Shown here: in pieces, positions 22,824 to 33,607 of the stretch
Numbering within the stretch: the stretch's first letter is position 1
Layout of the letters: every line of letters begins with the position of its first letter
Source of the DNA: Heterotrichella gracilis
Lineage: Eukaryota; Sar; Xanthophyceae; Tribonematales; Xanthonemataceae
NCBI GenBank assembly: GCA_032358255.1
Contig: JAULBX010026941.1
Coordinates: forward strand, 155,796 to 219,795
Reading direction: 5' to 3'
Length of the DNA: 64,000 nt
Program-made: the position numbers and the translations under genes
Notes under the pieces: model-generated
Database searches by the model: none
Seen by the model: only the letters and a program-made list of their open reading frames with translations
What the model was told of the DNA's origin: nothing

Positions 22824-23586
22824 TTATGGTTGATATGGTATCAGAATATTCTGAATCAGCAGGGCTGCCAGCTGTTGTAAAAGCACTTCGCACACAATAA
22901 AAAATATTGCGTCAGTTGCTGACAGTGTGTAATACCATTTATAAAGTTGGAAGAAGGTGACCTTCAGCCTAGGCGGCCATACCCATGGATCATCAGATGA
23001 CCAAATTAATTTTCTTTTACTGAAATATTCAATAAAGTAAAGGGATGCATCAATGATATGACATAATATTAATTGATCATCGTGATCATGTTTATGCACC
23101 GCCTGTGCCCGCCTGCTGCCAGCATGGTCAATGGCAAGTGGGCCCCAGTCCTCTTCTAAGAAATTATACTCAATCAAGGTCAAAAACTTCTCAAACTTTG
23201 GGACAGAGGGAAATTTTAGAGCGCACAAAGTCGATTAACCACCAGATGACGATTGCCAACAATATTGTCCCAACTTCTGCTCTCTGGATTCTTTTGTGAA
23301 TGAGGGCACACTGTGTACTACTAGCAAAGTCTACAATGTTTGTGGCGACAACAGTGAGAGTGGTCAGAGCTAAAAGAGGAACACGCCAAAAAACGTGCTG
23401 GCGAGGAAAATCTGAAACAATCCAAAGAAAACATAAATTTGTACCTGCCTGGACCCCATGGGCATACACACCCCACACCCAATGGGCATACATACGCCCA
23501 AATCCAAAGCGTGGCAACATGCGCCCAGCCAGGCACTCTGGTGCAATTGCTGCATGGAGCACCACTGCAGCGCAAATTACCGTCAT
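22824..23586 (-). pseudogene. AT-rich, multi-pass membrane protein remnant or frameshifted gene
   Basis: Two overlapping minus-strand frames, 23586-23191 and about 23228-22824, join through a one-base shift near 23200-23225. The first (ATG at 23586) encodes hydrophobic segments such as VPLLALTTLTVVATNIVDF and TILLAIVIWWLIDFV. The second carries VTFFQLYKWYYTLSATDAIF and ends IQNILIPYQP. Codon use is visibly more AT-rich than in every neighbour. I do not recognise the family. It may be a decayed gene, a transferred insert, or a gene with an unresolved short intron or assembly indel at the junction. Confidence 0.45.
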
Positions 23587-23853
23587 TGCTCAACTAAATC
23601 GACCCAACCAGGCTGCAACTAATTTCCACCCCTCTGGCATTCATACAAGACCCCACAAAATGCAAGAGCTGTACTTCCTGGCGCACACGCCGGTGCTACC
23701 CCATACCACTCCTTCCTAAAGCGCAGCAACTCAACCCAAAACTGTGCTGCATCCCCCAGCCCATGCACTGGCCCGTCCATACCCCCGCCCACCTGAGGTG
23801 CATCCCCAGACCCACGCGCAGGCCTTCTCCCTCCGCACCCGCCACCCCACACC

Positions 23854-23917
23854 CTAGTCCACCCATCGTTCCTGGCGCACTTGCGACCACATCACCCGCA
23901 GGGCCACGCCATCCAGC
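23854..23917 (-). repeat. copy of the PP2C-like C-terminus including its stop
   Basis: The real gene ends ELDDVALQVFSPKCVRQGRWAD then TAG at 23935-23937. Immediately downstream the sequence reads ELDGVALRVMWSQVRQERWVD then TAG at 23854-23856, separated by AAACCCTAAACCC. The same terminal segment, stop included, has been duplicated and has drifted. Confidence 0.85.
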
Positions 23918-23934
23918 TCGGTAAACCCTAAACC

Positions 23935-26361
23935 CTAGTCCGCCCACCGGCCCTGGCGCACGCACTTTGGCGAGAACACCTGCAGCGCCACGTCATCCAG
24001 CTCTGCAAATGTTGCGTTGCCCGCCATGATTGCCTGGCGTTTGGTGTCCGCCTCGATGAAGCTGCGCTCCTTGAGGGGGGCATTGAAGAAGGTGGCGTCC
24101 TTGTACAGCTCGCGGGTGCCCTTGGTGCTGTCCTTCAGCTGTGGAGAAGAAAAGGGAGGGTTTAGGGTTTAGGGTTCAGGGTCGCAGGTCGTTATCCAGC
24201 TGTCCATTGGGGTTGAGGGTCACACCTTGTCTTCCAGCTTTGCCAGTAGTGTTCAGGCTCTAGGGTTACACCTTTTGCCCTCTAGCCACCTCCTCCATGA
24301 GGGTTCAGGGTCTAGGAGTAAGGCCTAAATTGAACCTCCCACCTTGTCCTCCAGTATCCTCCATTAGAATCTAGAGTCACCCCCAATATCCAGCTCCACT
24401 GGGGTTTAGGGTTCCATCTTGTCTCCCTTCTCCATTAGGGTTCAGGGTTCAGGATTCGGGCCTAAGGTTTAGGGTCCACCTTGTCCTCCATGATGTCCCC
24501 CACCCGCAGCTTATCCATTAGGGTTTAGGGTCACAGCTTGCCCATTAGGGTTTAGGGTCCCACCTTGTCCTCCAGCTTTTCCATGATGTCTAGGGTCTAG
24601 GGTCACATCTTTTGCCCCCTAGGCACATTTCCCATTAGGGTTCAGCGTTCAGGATCAGGGCCTAGGGTTTAGGGTTCCCACCTTGTCCTCCAGCTTCTCC
24701 ATGATGTCCCCCACCCGCAGCTTGTCCATGGCCAGCACCGAGGAGATGCGCGCCATCTTGACCTTCTGGTAGTCCACCGCGGCGTTGTTGGCGGGCTGCG
24801 TCAGGAAGTCGTCCCAGGTCTTTTGCGGGAACCCAAACGAGTCGGGGTTGCCATTGTTCACAGGCTCAAAGGAGTGGCCCAGCCCGCTGGTGGCAAAAAC
24901 AAAGAGGTCGCTGGCGGAGGCCGTGACCATCCCGTAGCGGAACTCGGGCGCGTCCTCCCCGTATTTGGTGGGGGAGAGCGCGCCCTTGCCCCACTTGGGC
25001 TTGTCTCGTTGGGAGTCGTCCAGCTGGGTGAGGGAGATGGCGCGCAGGTCGTTGAGGTCGGTCTCGTGCGGCGCGGTGAGCGGGACCCACGCCTTTTTGT
25101 GGCTGTTGAACCAGAAGCACTCCACCTGGCCCACAAAGAGGTACACCAGCACCACCTCCTTCTTGTTGAGCACCACCATGAAGTGGATGATGCCGGAGAT
25201 GGAGTCTGTTATGGGAGCAGAAAGGAGGGTCAAGGGCACATGGAAACGACCAGACTTCACCAGAGCTGCACTATTTACCGTGCTGGCAGTGCTGACTAGA
25301 GCTTGTTGTGCTGCAGCACGATGCCCACGGTAAAATGGTATACCTAGCTGCACACAATGTCTACAGGTATGGTGCAGAGCCTGCACAGTTCAGACCTGCG
25401 CGCAACAGTTGCCGCCCAGTTGAACAAGCCCCAGATACTGGTACTGCTCTCCACGTGCTGTACCCATACCTGTACACAAGGCTACCTGAAATGCGCACAA
25501 CATGCCGAGTTGAACAAGCGCCGGCGCACCCTTCTGCTACTAGCCACCCACTTCCCCCTGACCTTGAGCTGCTCTCACCCCCCCTACCCTACCCCAGTGC
25601 CCACCCACCTGTTTCCCGGAACTCCAGCAGCTTGATGTGCGCCGCAATGGCCGCAGTCTTCAGCAGCTCAGCCACCCTGCGGGTGCTCTTCAGGTTTTTG
25701 GTGCCGTTCTTCAGCACCCTGCGTATCTCTGCCAGGGCCACGTGGCTGGAGATCCACCCAGAGGCGCTGTCATGGCCATGCCCCTTGAGGGTCGCCCCAA
25801 AGGCACAGGCCCCAATCACCTCGTTGAAGAAGGCGTCCGTGTTGGGGTGCTTGATGGAGACTAGCTCACCGGAGGTCTGCTGGACCGTCTTGGGGAAGGT
25901 GGTGGTGAGGGTGCCTGGGCAACAAAGCACAAGGTGGGTGCCCGTATGGAGTATCTCTACAGGGCATCCCATCCTGGAGAACTAGTGCAAGATCCTCGTG
26001 TGAGGCGTGGAGTAGAGGAAGCAAAAGGACGCAACGACCTTCCCAGGCTTGAACCGTGCTGTTTGGAAGGCACACCAAGCGCACCTGCCACATAGGCGTT
26101 GGGAGTAGCCCATAATCGTTGCAATGCCTTTATGGGGCTTAGCTTGATTTCGTTGTTGGTGGAGGAGGTGTGGAGCTTGACGTTGACGTAGACAGCGTCC
26201 AGGCGGTTGAGAAGAAGCGAGTGCGTTGTGGATTGCAGGAGGTGGGTCAGGTCTACATCGGGCAAGTTCGGTGTTGGCGAAATGTACGACCCCCCCCGTT
26301 GCACCAGCTCAGCGTGGGTCTCAAACTCTGGGCCTTCAGGCACAGACGCGCACATACCCAT
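23935..26361 (-). CDS. degenerate PP2C-like (PPM family) protein, MGxC N-terminus
   Basis: Four exons on the minus strand with matching phases: 26361-26085, 25914-25609, 25205-24682, 24138-23935 (436 aa). The N-terminus MGMCAS fits N-myristoylation (Gly2) with possible palmitoylation (Cys4), as in some plant PP2Cs. The order of segments resembles a PP2C fold: GACAFGATLKGHGHDSAS at the usual FDGHGG position, LVYLFVGQVECFWF at the VGDSR strand, DLFVFATSGLGHSF at the ASDGLWD strand, and LDDVALQVF at the DDITVVV strand. The metal-binding acids expected there are largely missing, so if the assignment is right it would be a pseudophosphatase. The family call is my inference from pattern alone; the gene itself is well supported. 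The last intron is full of copies of the preceding exon end. Confidence 0.6.
24139..24681 (-). repeat. intron made of exon-end copies and TTTAGGG repeats
   Basis: The end of the PP2C-like exon (CTTGTCCTCCAGCTTCTCCA on the plus strand, at 24682-24701) recurs in diverged form at about 24225, 24345, 24480 and 24560. Between the copies are GGGTTTAGGGTT-type runs (about 24160-24180, 24400-24475, 24520-24560, 24640-24680). This is the densest example in the window of exon-edge copies mixed with telomere-like units. Confidence 0.85.
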
Positions 26362-27120
26362 GGTGCACCTGTTTTTCACGACCAGGCCTGTACTAGCTAC
26401 CCTGAATGTGCCATATGAAGGTCACACTGGCTGTGTGGCATATGCATGCATCATCCAGGGATAGCCAGGTGGGCGCCCAGGTTCAAAACAGCGAAACCCC
26501 CCCGCAACCGTGACTGCCAAAGTTGGCCAACAGCTTACAAGGGACCAGTTACAAGCTCTTCAGTGGCTGCAGTATCCGATATGATGCAGAACCAACTTAT
26601 TTATCACACGAGGCAAGTTGGGTCAGCACTTCGCCAGGCTGGCCGTGGGAGGTGCCACTGCAACAACTGATATCAATAGCAACGCCTGCCCATATAGTGC
26701 GTTTGGCTACTAACCCCAGCTCAAGCTTTTCCACTCGTTTCAAAGCCACGTTGGATCCTACGCACACGAGATTCGTATACAGCACGAATTGCAATTGCAT
26801 AGCCCTCGGGACCATCTGCGGCATGCCAAATTGTGGCCTCGTGGGACAGGTGTATAAGAAGCTTAGTAGATAGGGCGTTTCCTGTTGGTGGCATAAAGTA
26901 CACCGCAGCCGAATTATCTCCCTCGGTGGTTAAGTCAAGTTGTCAAGCCACTATCCTTTGCTCCTTCGTGTATAAACCAGCTCGAGGTCGCTCCACCCCA
27001 GTAAACAACCCCCCAAATCGAAAGAGTACACGGTACCCGTGCTGTGTGTGAGCCGGATGAGCTTCAGTGCAAGCTGGAGTGTGAAACAACTGCACGGTTA
27101 ATTGGTGCCTGTGATGAGGA
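26362..27120. promoter_or_regulatory. divergent promoter region, PP2C-like / SPT2
   Basis: This gap separates divergent starts (26361 minus, 27121 plus). A CATATGCATGCAT element lies at 26439-26451, about 80 bp upstream of the PP2C-like ATG. No other gene is convincing here. Confidence 0.5.
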
Positions 27121-29350
27121 ATGGCTTCTGGAAAGGACATTGCCCATGCGGTGCAAAAACTTGCAAGGTGAGACCTACAGAACGACAATGCAGCATCTTG
27201 GAGCCTTGTTACTATCGTACTTGTTAGGATCTGCACCTGGCATCTATAATCGTGTGCTGCTGGGGACGATGCATATGCGTTTTTTCAGGCGGTGGCTATT
27301 CAGCACCTGACCACCTTGTGTTTGGGCATGCTTGCAGCCGTCAGTCCTTCTTTGGGGGCCCAATCTCAACAAGGGAGCTGTGCAAGGCACCCGCATGGTC
27401 AGCACCTCCCCCCGAGCCCCCCAAACCCACCAAGTCAGCCAGCTCCAAGCAGTCCCAGCAGCATAGCAGGGAGCGGCCAGCCCCACAGCCCAGGTCCCAG
27501 CCTCCCCCAGACCCCAAACTGGTCGCAAAGCAGAGACTGAAGCAGGCGCTTGCAGACTTTGATGCCCTCGGTGAGGATGGTCCAGTCACCAAGCTGCCAC
27601 CAAGGCCAAGCAGCTCACTCGGCACCTCTGCCTTGCGCCTCTCGCAGGAGGTCCAGCAACGCTCCACAGCCGGCAAGCAGCGCACCACACAACAGCCTTC
27701 AACCTCCATGTCCAGCAGGCAGCTGAGCCATTCGAGCGCGACCTCATCTGCCCGCGCACACACAGTCACGCAGCACAAGGCGGGGACCAGTGCGCCAGTG
27801 TCCAAGTCGGTGCGCAAGGCCCAGGAGAGGCACAATAAGAAGAATGCACTGGGGAGGAAGCTGGCCATCGAGCCCCAGGCTGTGGGGCTGACGTCAAGGC
27901 AGAAGGCTGACAAGGCCATGCGAGCAGCGGTGGATGTCATGAAGAAGAATGGCCATGCTAGGGTACCTGCCGCCAACAGACCGCTGCATCATGGCATTGA
28001 CCATGTGGTGCTGCCCATCGAGCCCAGGGCTCCTCGCCCGCTGTCCAAGCTTGTCGCGTATGGCATTAATCCCACCATGGATGAATATTTACATCGATCT
28101 GAAGAGCAGGCTGCTTCAGGTGGGCATGCATTACAACTGCCATGCCGCACCTTCATAATGTCATGCCGCCCTTGCGTTATGCCATGAAATGCAGCGCATG
28201 TACCCATTCCACATGACTGCACCGCATGCAGCCCATGGTGGTGGCCAGATGGTGTGACAGGCGGCCACATGCTCACAGGCACAAGGTGTGAGCCCCATGA
28301 TGGCTGGACCCTCTCAGAGGATGAGGATGTCGTTCACCTGGACGGTGCGGGTGCCCGGCGTGCGATGCCTGCAGGCGCGCGGCCGGCGCCGCCTGCCCCC
28401 AAGTTCCCGCGCCCCGCACAGCCACAGCCCGCACCCTCTCGACGGGCGCAGGGTCAGAATGCCTGGGGCATGCAAGAGGATGATGACGACGTCATTCACA
28501 TCGATGGGACGGGTGCCCCGCGCGGGAAGCCTGCAGGCGCCCGGTTGGCGCCACCTGCCGCGGCCAAAGCTCAACGCCCTCCAGCACGGCCACATCCTGC
28601 CCCTGCACCCTCCCAGAAACTGCCTGGGCACTTCTTGTCCGGGTATATAGCGGCGGACCACAGCGATGACGGGAATGACAGGCGAGCGAAGCCCAACGGC
28701 GCGCGGCTGGCGCCACCTGCCTCCAAAGTCTTACGCCCTGCACCCCCGCGACCCGCCCCGCGACCAGCAGTCTTGCAAAAGCGGCCGCGCACGTATGAGG
28801 ATGAGTACGACTCGGTGGGGGAACAACACTTCAGTGAGGACGAGGACGATGACGCGGGGGACTGGCGTGCTGAGCTGCGGAGCATCACAGGCTATGACCC
28901 CAAGCGCTTCAAGGACGCGCACCTGGATGACCGCCGCATGGTGGGTTTGTCAGCTCAGTCCAGCGATGGTCAGGGCCGCTTTGTACCAAGTTACTAGGGA
29001 AGGGGGAAAAGGGGTCCTGAGCCTGTTGGGTGGTGGCAGAGTGTAACATTTGCCATATAGACATATCTAATCCGTAACCCTAAACCGTAAACCCTGAACC
29101 CTAAAAATTCAATGAAGAACGTCTGCATCCCCCTGACCCTGAACCCTGAACATCCAGCCCTACATTCAAAACTCTGAAGCCTGCATCGCCCTTTTGCTGC
29201 CTTTTGCAGGAGGCCAGCTACGACGAGATAGTGCGCGAGGAGAAGCGCAGCGCGCGCCTGGCCAGGGAGGCCGACAGGCTGGAGGAGGAGCTGGAGGCCA
29301 GGCGGTTGGCGGAAAAGGCGGCGCGCAGGAACAAGAAGCAGGGGGCGTAG
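27121..29350 (+). CDS. SPT2: SPT2 chromatin protein
   Basis: Four exons with matching phases: 27121-27167, 27338-28119, 28261-28940, 29210-29350 (549 aa). Exon 1 (MASGKDIAHAVQKLA) was chosen because its phase-2 donor joins the acceptor at 27337 to give RQSFFGGPISTREL, the conserved SPT2 N-terminal FFG motif. The C-terminus is the diagnostic SPT2 domain: RSITGYDPKRFKD, then SYDEIVREEKRSARLAREAD and a basic helix. SPT2 is an H3-H4 histone chaperone/HMG-like factor that acts during transcription elongation in the nucleus. Between the two ends lie about three tandem units, each an acidic run followed by (P)AGAR-APPA and a Pro-rich stretch. The acidic parts DVVHLDG and DVIHIDG resemble SUMO-interaction motifs. 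Confidence 0.88.
29073..29106. repeat. telomere-like tract in the last SPT2 intron
   Basis: Variants of CCCTAAA/CCCTGAA occur in a row at 29076-29106, with more CCCTGAACCCTGAAC at about 29135-29150. No exon copy accompanies this tract. Confidence 0.75.
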
Positions 29351-30618
29351 CTGGGTCGCTGCATTGGCGGGGCATGGGGCATGGGGCAACTGGGCATGAT
29401 GGTGCATTGGCATGGGGCGTAATGATGCGCGTCAGCGGTGCAGCTGTTGATACGCCCTGGGTAGGCGGATTGGGCACAAAGTATGTTTAGAGACATATAT
29501 ATTACTAGATGGCCAGCAGTCGAACCTCGGCCAAGGGCCACAACAGTTTTGATACTTGTTCAGCGGGTGCTTTGAAATTTTCTAGTGGTTAGTCCTCAGA
29601 AATGGCTAGTATAAGCATTCATTTCGGAAGGTACAGCTAGACAGCGCTTCATTATTCAGCTTGCTGCTGATGTGTGCTGCCTTCTGCAATAGAAACATAG
29701 ACTTAGGCGCAGAGGACTTGGCTATAAATTTCAGGGTTTCGGAAGAGTACCTCCAGGTGTTACTGGAGCGTACTGCCACCATTGTTGGTGGCCCATGTGG
29801 TCAATTACTTTCATTTGCTGTGGTGGGCCTTAGATGGATAGGATAGAACGAATTGTATTCCTTGAGGTTCACCTGTCAGAAGTACGTAGTGCCATCTGGT
29901 GTTACAGTATTGGCATTGGGGTGCGCTGCTAGGAGTACAATGCGGCTCCTAGCAAGTAGGCCAAGTTGAATTGCAACGTCAATGCAGCGATAGCTTTACC
30001 ACCACGGTTTTGGAATCCCAGTATACGGACCTTGTGTTGCCAGTGGATGGTTGTGGCCTGTAGCTCTGGGGTTTGGCAGCAATTTGTACCTGCCATGACG
30101 ATGCCACGTGAAAAACGGTACTGCCCAGCGGTGACACATGGGTATACCGTGATCAGCGGTTTCTTACATGGGCAAAAACCTGCGCAGTTTCTTTTTTTGG
30201 GGAAAACAAACGCATATTTCGTTGTCTCACACCCCCCAGCCAAAACCTTTGCGACAAAATAGCGCTGACACCGTTGTCAACCTTCAATTCTTCTGCAATC
30301 GACTGGTGGGTCCGTAGTTAGCCTGTGGAGACGGCTTTCCGCCCACTCTGTTGCCGTAGCGCGGGAATGAGGGGCTTCCTCGTGCCCACTGCCCTGGGAT
30401 CGAAAATCTCAAGTTCGCACCGGCTTTTGTACCGCTGATTGCTCTCAACTTCTTGGTGTCTGCGGCAGCCGATCCTTCCATTGTATTGTATGGTACCAGA
30501 GTAGAGACCCGCTGCAGACCTTCTGATCCTCGCCACCCAGGTACTCGTAGTCTAGCTAGAAAGCTGAAAGTGGAGTGTCAGGAGGGAGCCTTGTGCAGGC
30601 TTGCTGCACGCCTTCAAT
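29351..30618. other. intergenic region between SPT2 and the sugar transporter
   Basis: This stretch of about 1.27 kb has no recognisable coding exon on either strand. It contains the SPT2 3' UTR and the promoter of the transporter gene. I see no repeats or CATATGCATGCAT-type element. Confidence 0.5.
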
Positions 30619-32265
30619 ATGCCCGGTACTGATAGGAAACTAGCTTTGGACGTCGGATCATGGTTTGCCAACGTGGCGACCTCTGTGGCAATCGTGTTTG
30701 TCAACAAGGTGCTCATGCAGCAGTCTGGGTATAACTTCCAATTTGGTGAGTCCTGCCCCGTTCTTGCTGACACCCAGGTCGCAACCCAGCTTAAAGGCCT
30801 AGCTCATCTCTACCCGTATGTTGCAGGGACAACCCTCTGTGGGCTTCACTTCCTGACGAGTGGGCTGTTCATGTGGATATGCAAGTCTGTTGGGCTATTT
30901 CAGGGGAGTGGCAAGCTGCCCTTGCCAGGTGAGTTGGAGTGGTGAAAGGTTTGATGGCTGCTGAGCTTTACAGCCTGCTGCTGGACTTACAAGAGGCTTT
31001 ATTGCAGACTTGATCATGTTCACGGTCACGGCCAACACTTCAATTGTTAGCCTGAACTTGTCGCTCATGCTGAACAAAGTCAGCTTCTACCAGGTACGCG
31101 AGTTCCTTGCTGTCCTAACAGTTGTGCACAGCTGCTTTGCAACTAACCAACGGGTTATGTTGGCAGATTGCAAAGCTGGCGATCATCCCTTTCTGCTGCC
31201 TTATCGAGGTATTGTGGTTGAAAAGGACGTTCTCAAAGATGGCTATGGCAGCAATTGCCACCGTGATGGTGGGCGTGGCTGTAGTGTAAGTGGCACCTCT
31301 GGATGCTTGCACAGTACCTCCTTCTGCTTGCCTGGGTCTTCTCACTTCAAGTTCTTGTATAGGACTGTGGATGACCTGAGCTTGGGAGGGCCTGTCTTGG
31401 GAGTGGCTATTGCCCTCATCTCCATCGTCGCAAGTGGGCTGCAGCAGATTTTCTGCAGGACTTTGCAGCAAAAACACAACTTGTCATCCAGGTATGGCTT
31501 GCACTGTGGGGCCAGTGGTATCTAGCTGTCTTTTACCCACTACGTAGTGATGTGTACCAAAACGCCACCCAAATGTCATTCAACTTTTGATCACCTTGGT
31601 AAAGTCCCTTTCTGTGCCAACGCAGTGAGCTGCTCGCTGTCACGGCACCAACTCAGGTAGCTTTCCTTGATGCTATTCACAGCTGCCGGATCATTTTATA
31701 GTGGTGATCCCATGCTAACTATCCACTGTACTACTTGCAGGCCTGGACCCTACTCCTGGTTGGACCATTCCTGGACAAGCTCATCAGCAAGCGCTGGGTT
31801 TTCCAATACGAGTACAACATCCCTGCGCTGACGTGCCTGGCTGTGTCTTGTTCACTGGCTGTGCTGGTTAACATGTCCCAGTACCTGTGCCTAGGAAGGT
31901 TCTCTGCCGTATCTTTCCAGGTACGAGCCTGCAGCATGGCTTGCGTCATGTCTTTTCTTTCCCTTGCTCGCGCCTGTTCCTTAAACAACTGCAGCTTGGA
32001 TCACTGACAACCTTGCCTGTGGGACCTGCAGGTGATGGGCCACGCGAAAACAGTGTGCGTGCTTGTTGGGAGCTTCCTGTTCTTGCATGACCTGATCGAC
32101 AGCAAGCAGCTGGCTGGTATGGTACTAGCAGTGGCGGGCATGGTGCTCTATGGGAGCCTGCAAACAGGGGCCGGCAAGCAGGCGCCTCCTCCTCCTCCCA
32201 AGCCTGAAATCGAGCGGCTGCTCAAGAGCACTGAGCTGGATGCCCAACAGCCGTCCAAGGCTTGA
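30619..32265 (+). CDS. nucleotide-sugar transporter (TPT/NST family, UDP-galactose/rhamnose-type)
   Basis: Eight exons with matching phases: 30619-30745, 30827-30928, 31008-31093, 31167-31285, 31363-31491, 31626-31656, 31741-31920, 32032-32265 (335 aa, the usual size). It is a polytopic drug/metabolite-superfamily carrier: VGSWFANVATSVAIVFVNK in helix 1, SIVSLNLSLMLNKVSFYQ in the middle, ASGLQQIFCRTLQQKHNLSS, and the terminal VMGHAKTVCVLVGSFLFLHD, which is typical of the plant UDP-galactose/UDP-rhamnose/UDP-uronate transporter group. Expected role: antiport of a UDP-sugar for UMP across the Golgi or ER membrane to supply wall or glycan synthesis. A Pro-rich linker and short cytosolic tail follow helix 10. 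Substrate specificity cannot be read from sequence. Introns here are short and clean, with no exon-edge copies. Confidence 0.88.
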
Positions 32266-33607
32266 GGGAGCTGTTTGGGGCAGCGCGGCTGTGCTCTGCG
32301 GTAGTCAACTGCACGAACAACTGGCACGGAGCAGTAAATTATTCATTGGCCGTTGACAGAGCGTCTCTGGCAGGTGGTTCAAGCAGATGGTCCAGCTGTG
32401 CAGCGCAGCACAGCACAGGAGCAGTGCAGCGATGCGCCGGCGGCCTTGTTGTAGCGCGCCTTGCACATTGGCACCAGGTGGTGGCAGCGCCTCATTCCAG
32501 TTACTGCGGGTGGACCAGCAACCTTACCGTGCAAGGCATCGCAGGGCAATCCTGTCGCCAAGTTTCCCCTTTTTTGCTTTGACCTGCCACTTGTGTGTTG
32601 GCGAAATGAAGCAGGAAGTTCTTTCCAGGGTCAGCTTGGGGCTGCAGATTAGCATTGGGTGACATAGGTGTAGTGGAGGACCAACCTACAGCAAGTCATC
32701 GTCAACCAGCATCCCAATCAATAACTGCAGCGCACTGGGATATCTCATTAAGCTTATACTCATACGACTGATTTTACTTTGCCCACAATGCCAAGCCCTT
32801 TATACGCTTTTTCAACAATGCCACTGCGCTGCTACACCCTTAGCAAGGGTCTTTACCCCAGAACTCTATGTTGAACAGACTAGTGGGCCTTAGGAAGACC
32901 TTGCGGTGGGTGCGGATGTGCTGTAGTTAAGGACTGTTCCATTCAATGCCCTGCAGCAGCACGTTTTGCGAGGTATTTACAATTTCTGTGCTTGTAGTAC
33001 TGCTTCTTGCAGCCTGGGGCTCGCATTTAGCTACAAACTTGACAAGGTAGAATGTAGACCCTTACGTTTAGTTACAACTTGTAGGCTCAGAATTCCGAAT
33101 CGGGGGTTTTAAAATTTTATATTGTATAATAACTGTCAGTGATTTGGTAGTTATTACAAGTAAAAAGTCATTTATTACCCCTGTAACTCGAGATGATGAT
33201 CAGATTCTGCCAGAAAGAAGGTAATGAAGGGAAAACACACACAGGCAGACTCAGGTGGCCACTGGCTTGCCCTTAATCTTTGCTTCCAGTCCACAAAAAA
33301 ATTGAATCCATCAACCATCCCCCGGCCCTACATTTTGCCAAACGGTGTCACGTGCTTCACCCAACCCCTCTGGGGCCCCAGGCCTTCATCCGAGATGAGG
33401 TAATCATCTCGCCTATCGCCCGTTTCATACCCTCGGGTGCGCCTCACCCCATCCTCACCCCGCGCTTGCCCCCCGAGCATTCATCTCCTTGACGACCCAC
33501 GCCTTCGTCCCAGCCCAGCACTGGCACTCCCCAACACCCACCCAATCCACCACCATACCCGGTCCTACATTATTTTGTACACCCCCGCAGCAGCACACCC
33601 TCCCCCC
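32266..33607. other. convergent intergenic region with degenerate TFB2 C-terminus copies
   Basis: This gap separates the transporter and TFB2 3' ends. Most of it shows no gene. Near the TFB2 end there are diverged copies of that gene's last codons (see the repeat at 33380-33515). The 32900-33250 stretch is AT-richer and featureless. Confidence 0.5.
33380..33515 (-). repeat. copies of the TFB2 C-terminus and stop
   Basis: The real gene ends KRVIKEMKARGAGAG then TGA at 33608-33610. At about 33450-33505 the minus strand reads WVVKEMNARGASAG followed by TGA, an obvious diverged copy. A third, weaker copy is suggested at about 33380-33435. Confidence 0.8.

Larger units (their letters stand above)
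22413..23934. other. intergenic region holding an AT-rich broken membrane ORF
   Basis: This gap follows two converging genes. It contains an AT-richer block at about 22700-23600 (see the pseudogene entry) and, at 23854-23917, a copy of the last codons of the PP2C-like gene. A minus-strand segment at about 23625-23760 encodes FWVELLRFRKEWYG and could be an unassigned exon. Confidence 0.5.

Noticed and set aside
27252-27337. Alternative SPT2 start in MCCWGRCICVF
   Set aside because: The segment contains a strong acceptor and does not look like SPT2; the 27121 exon joins in phase to give the conserved FFGG motif.
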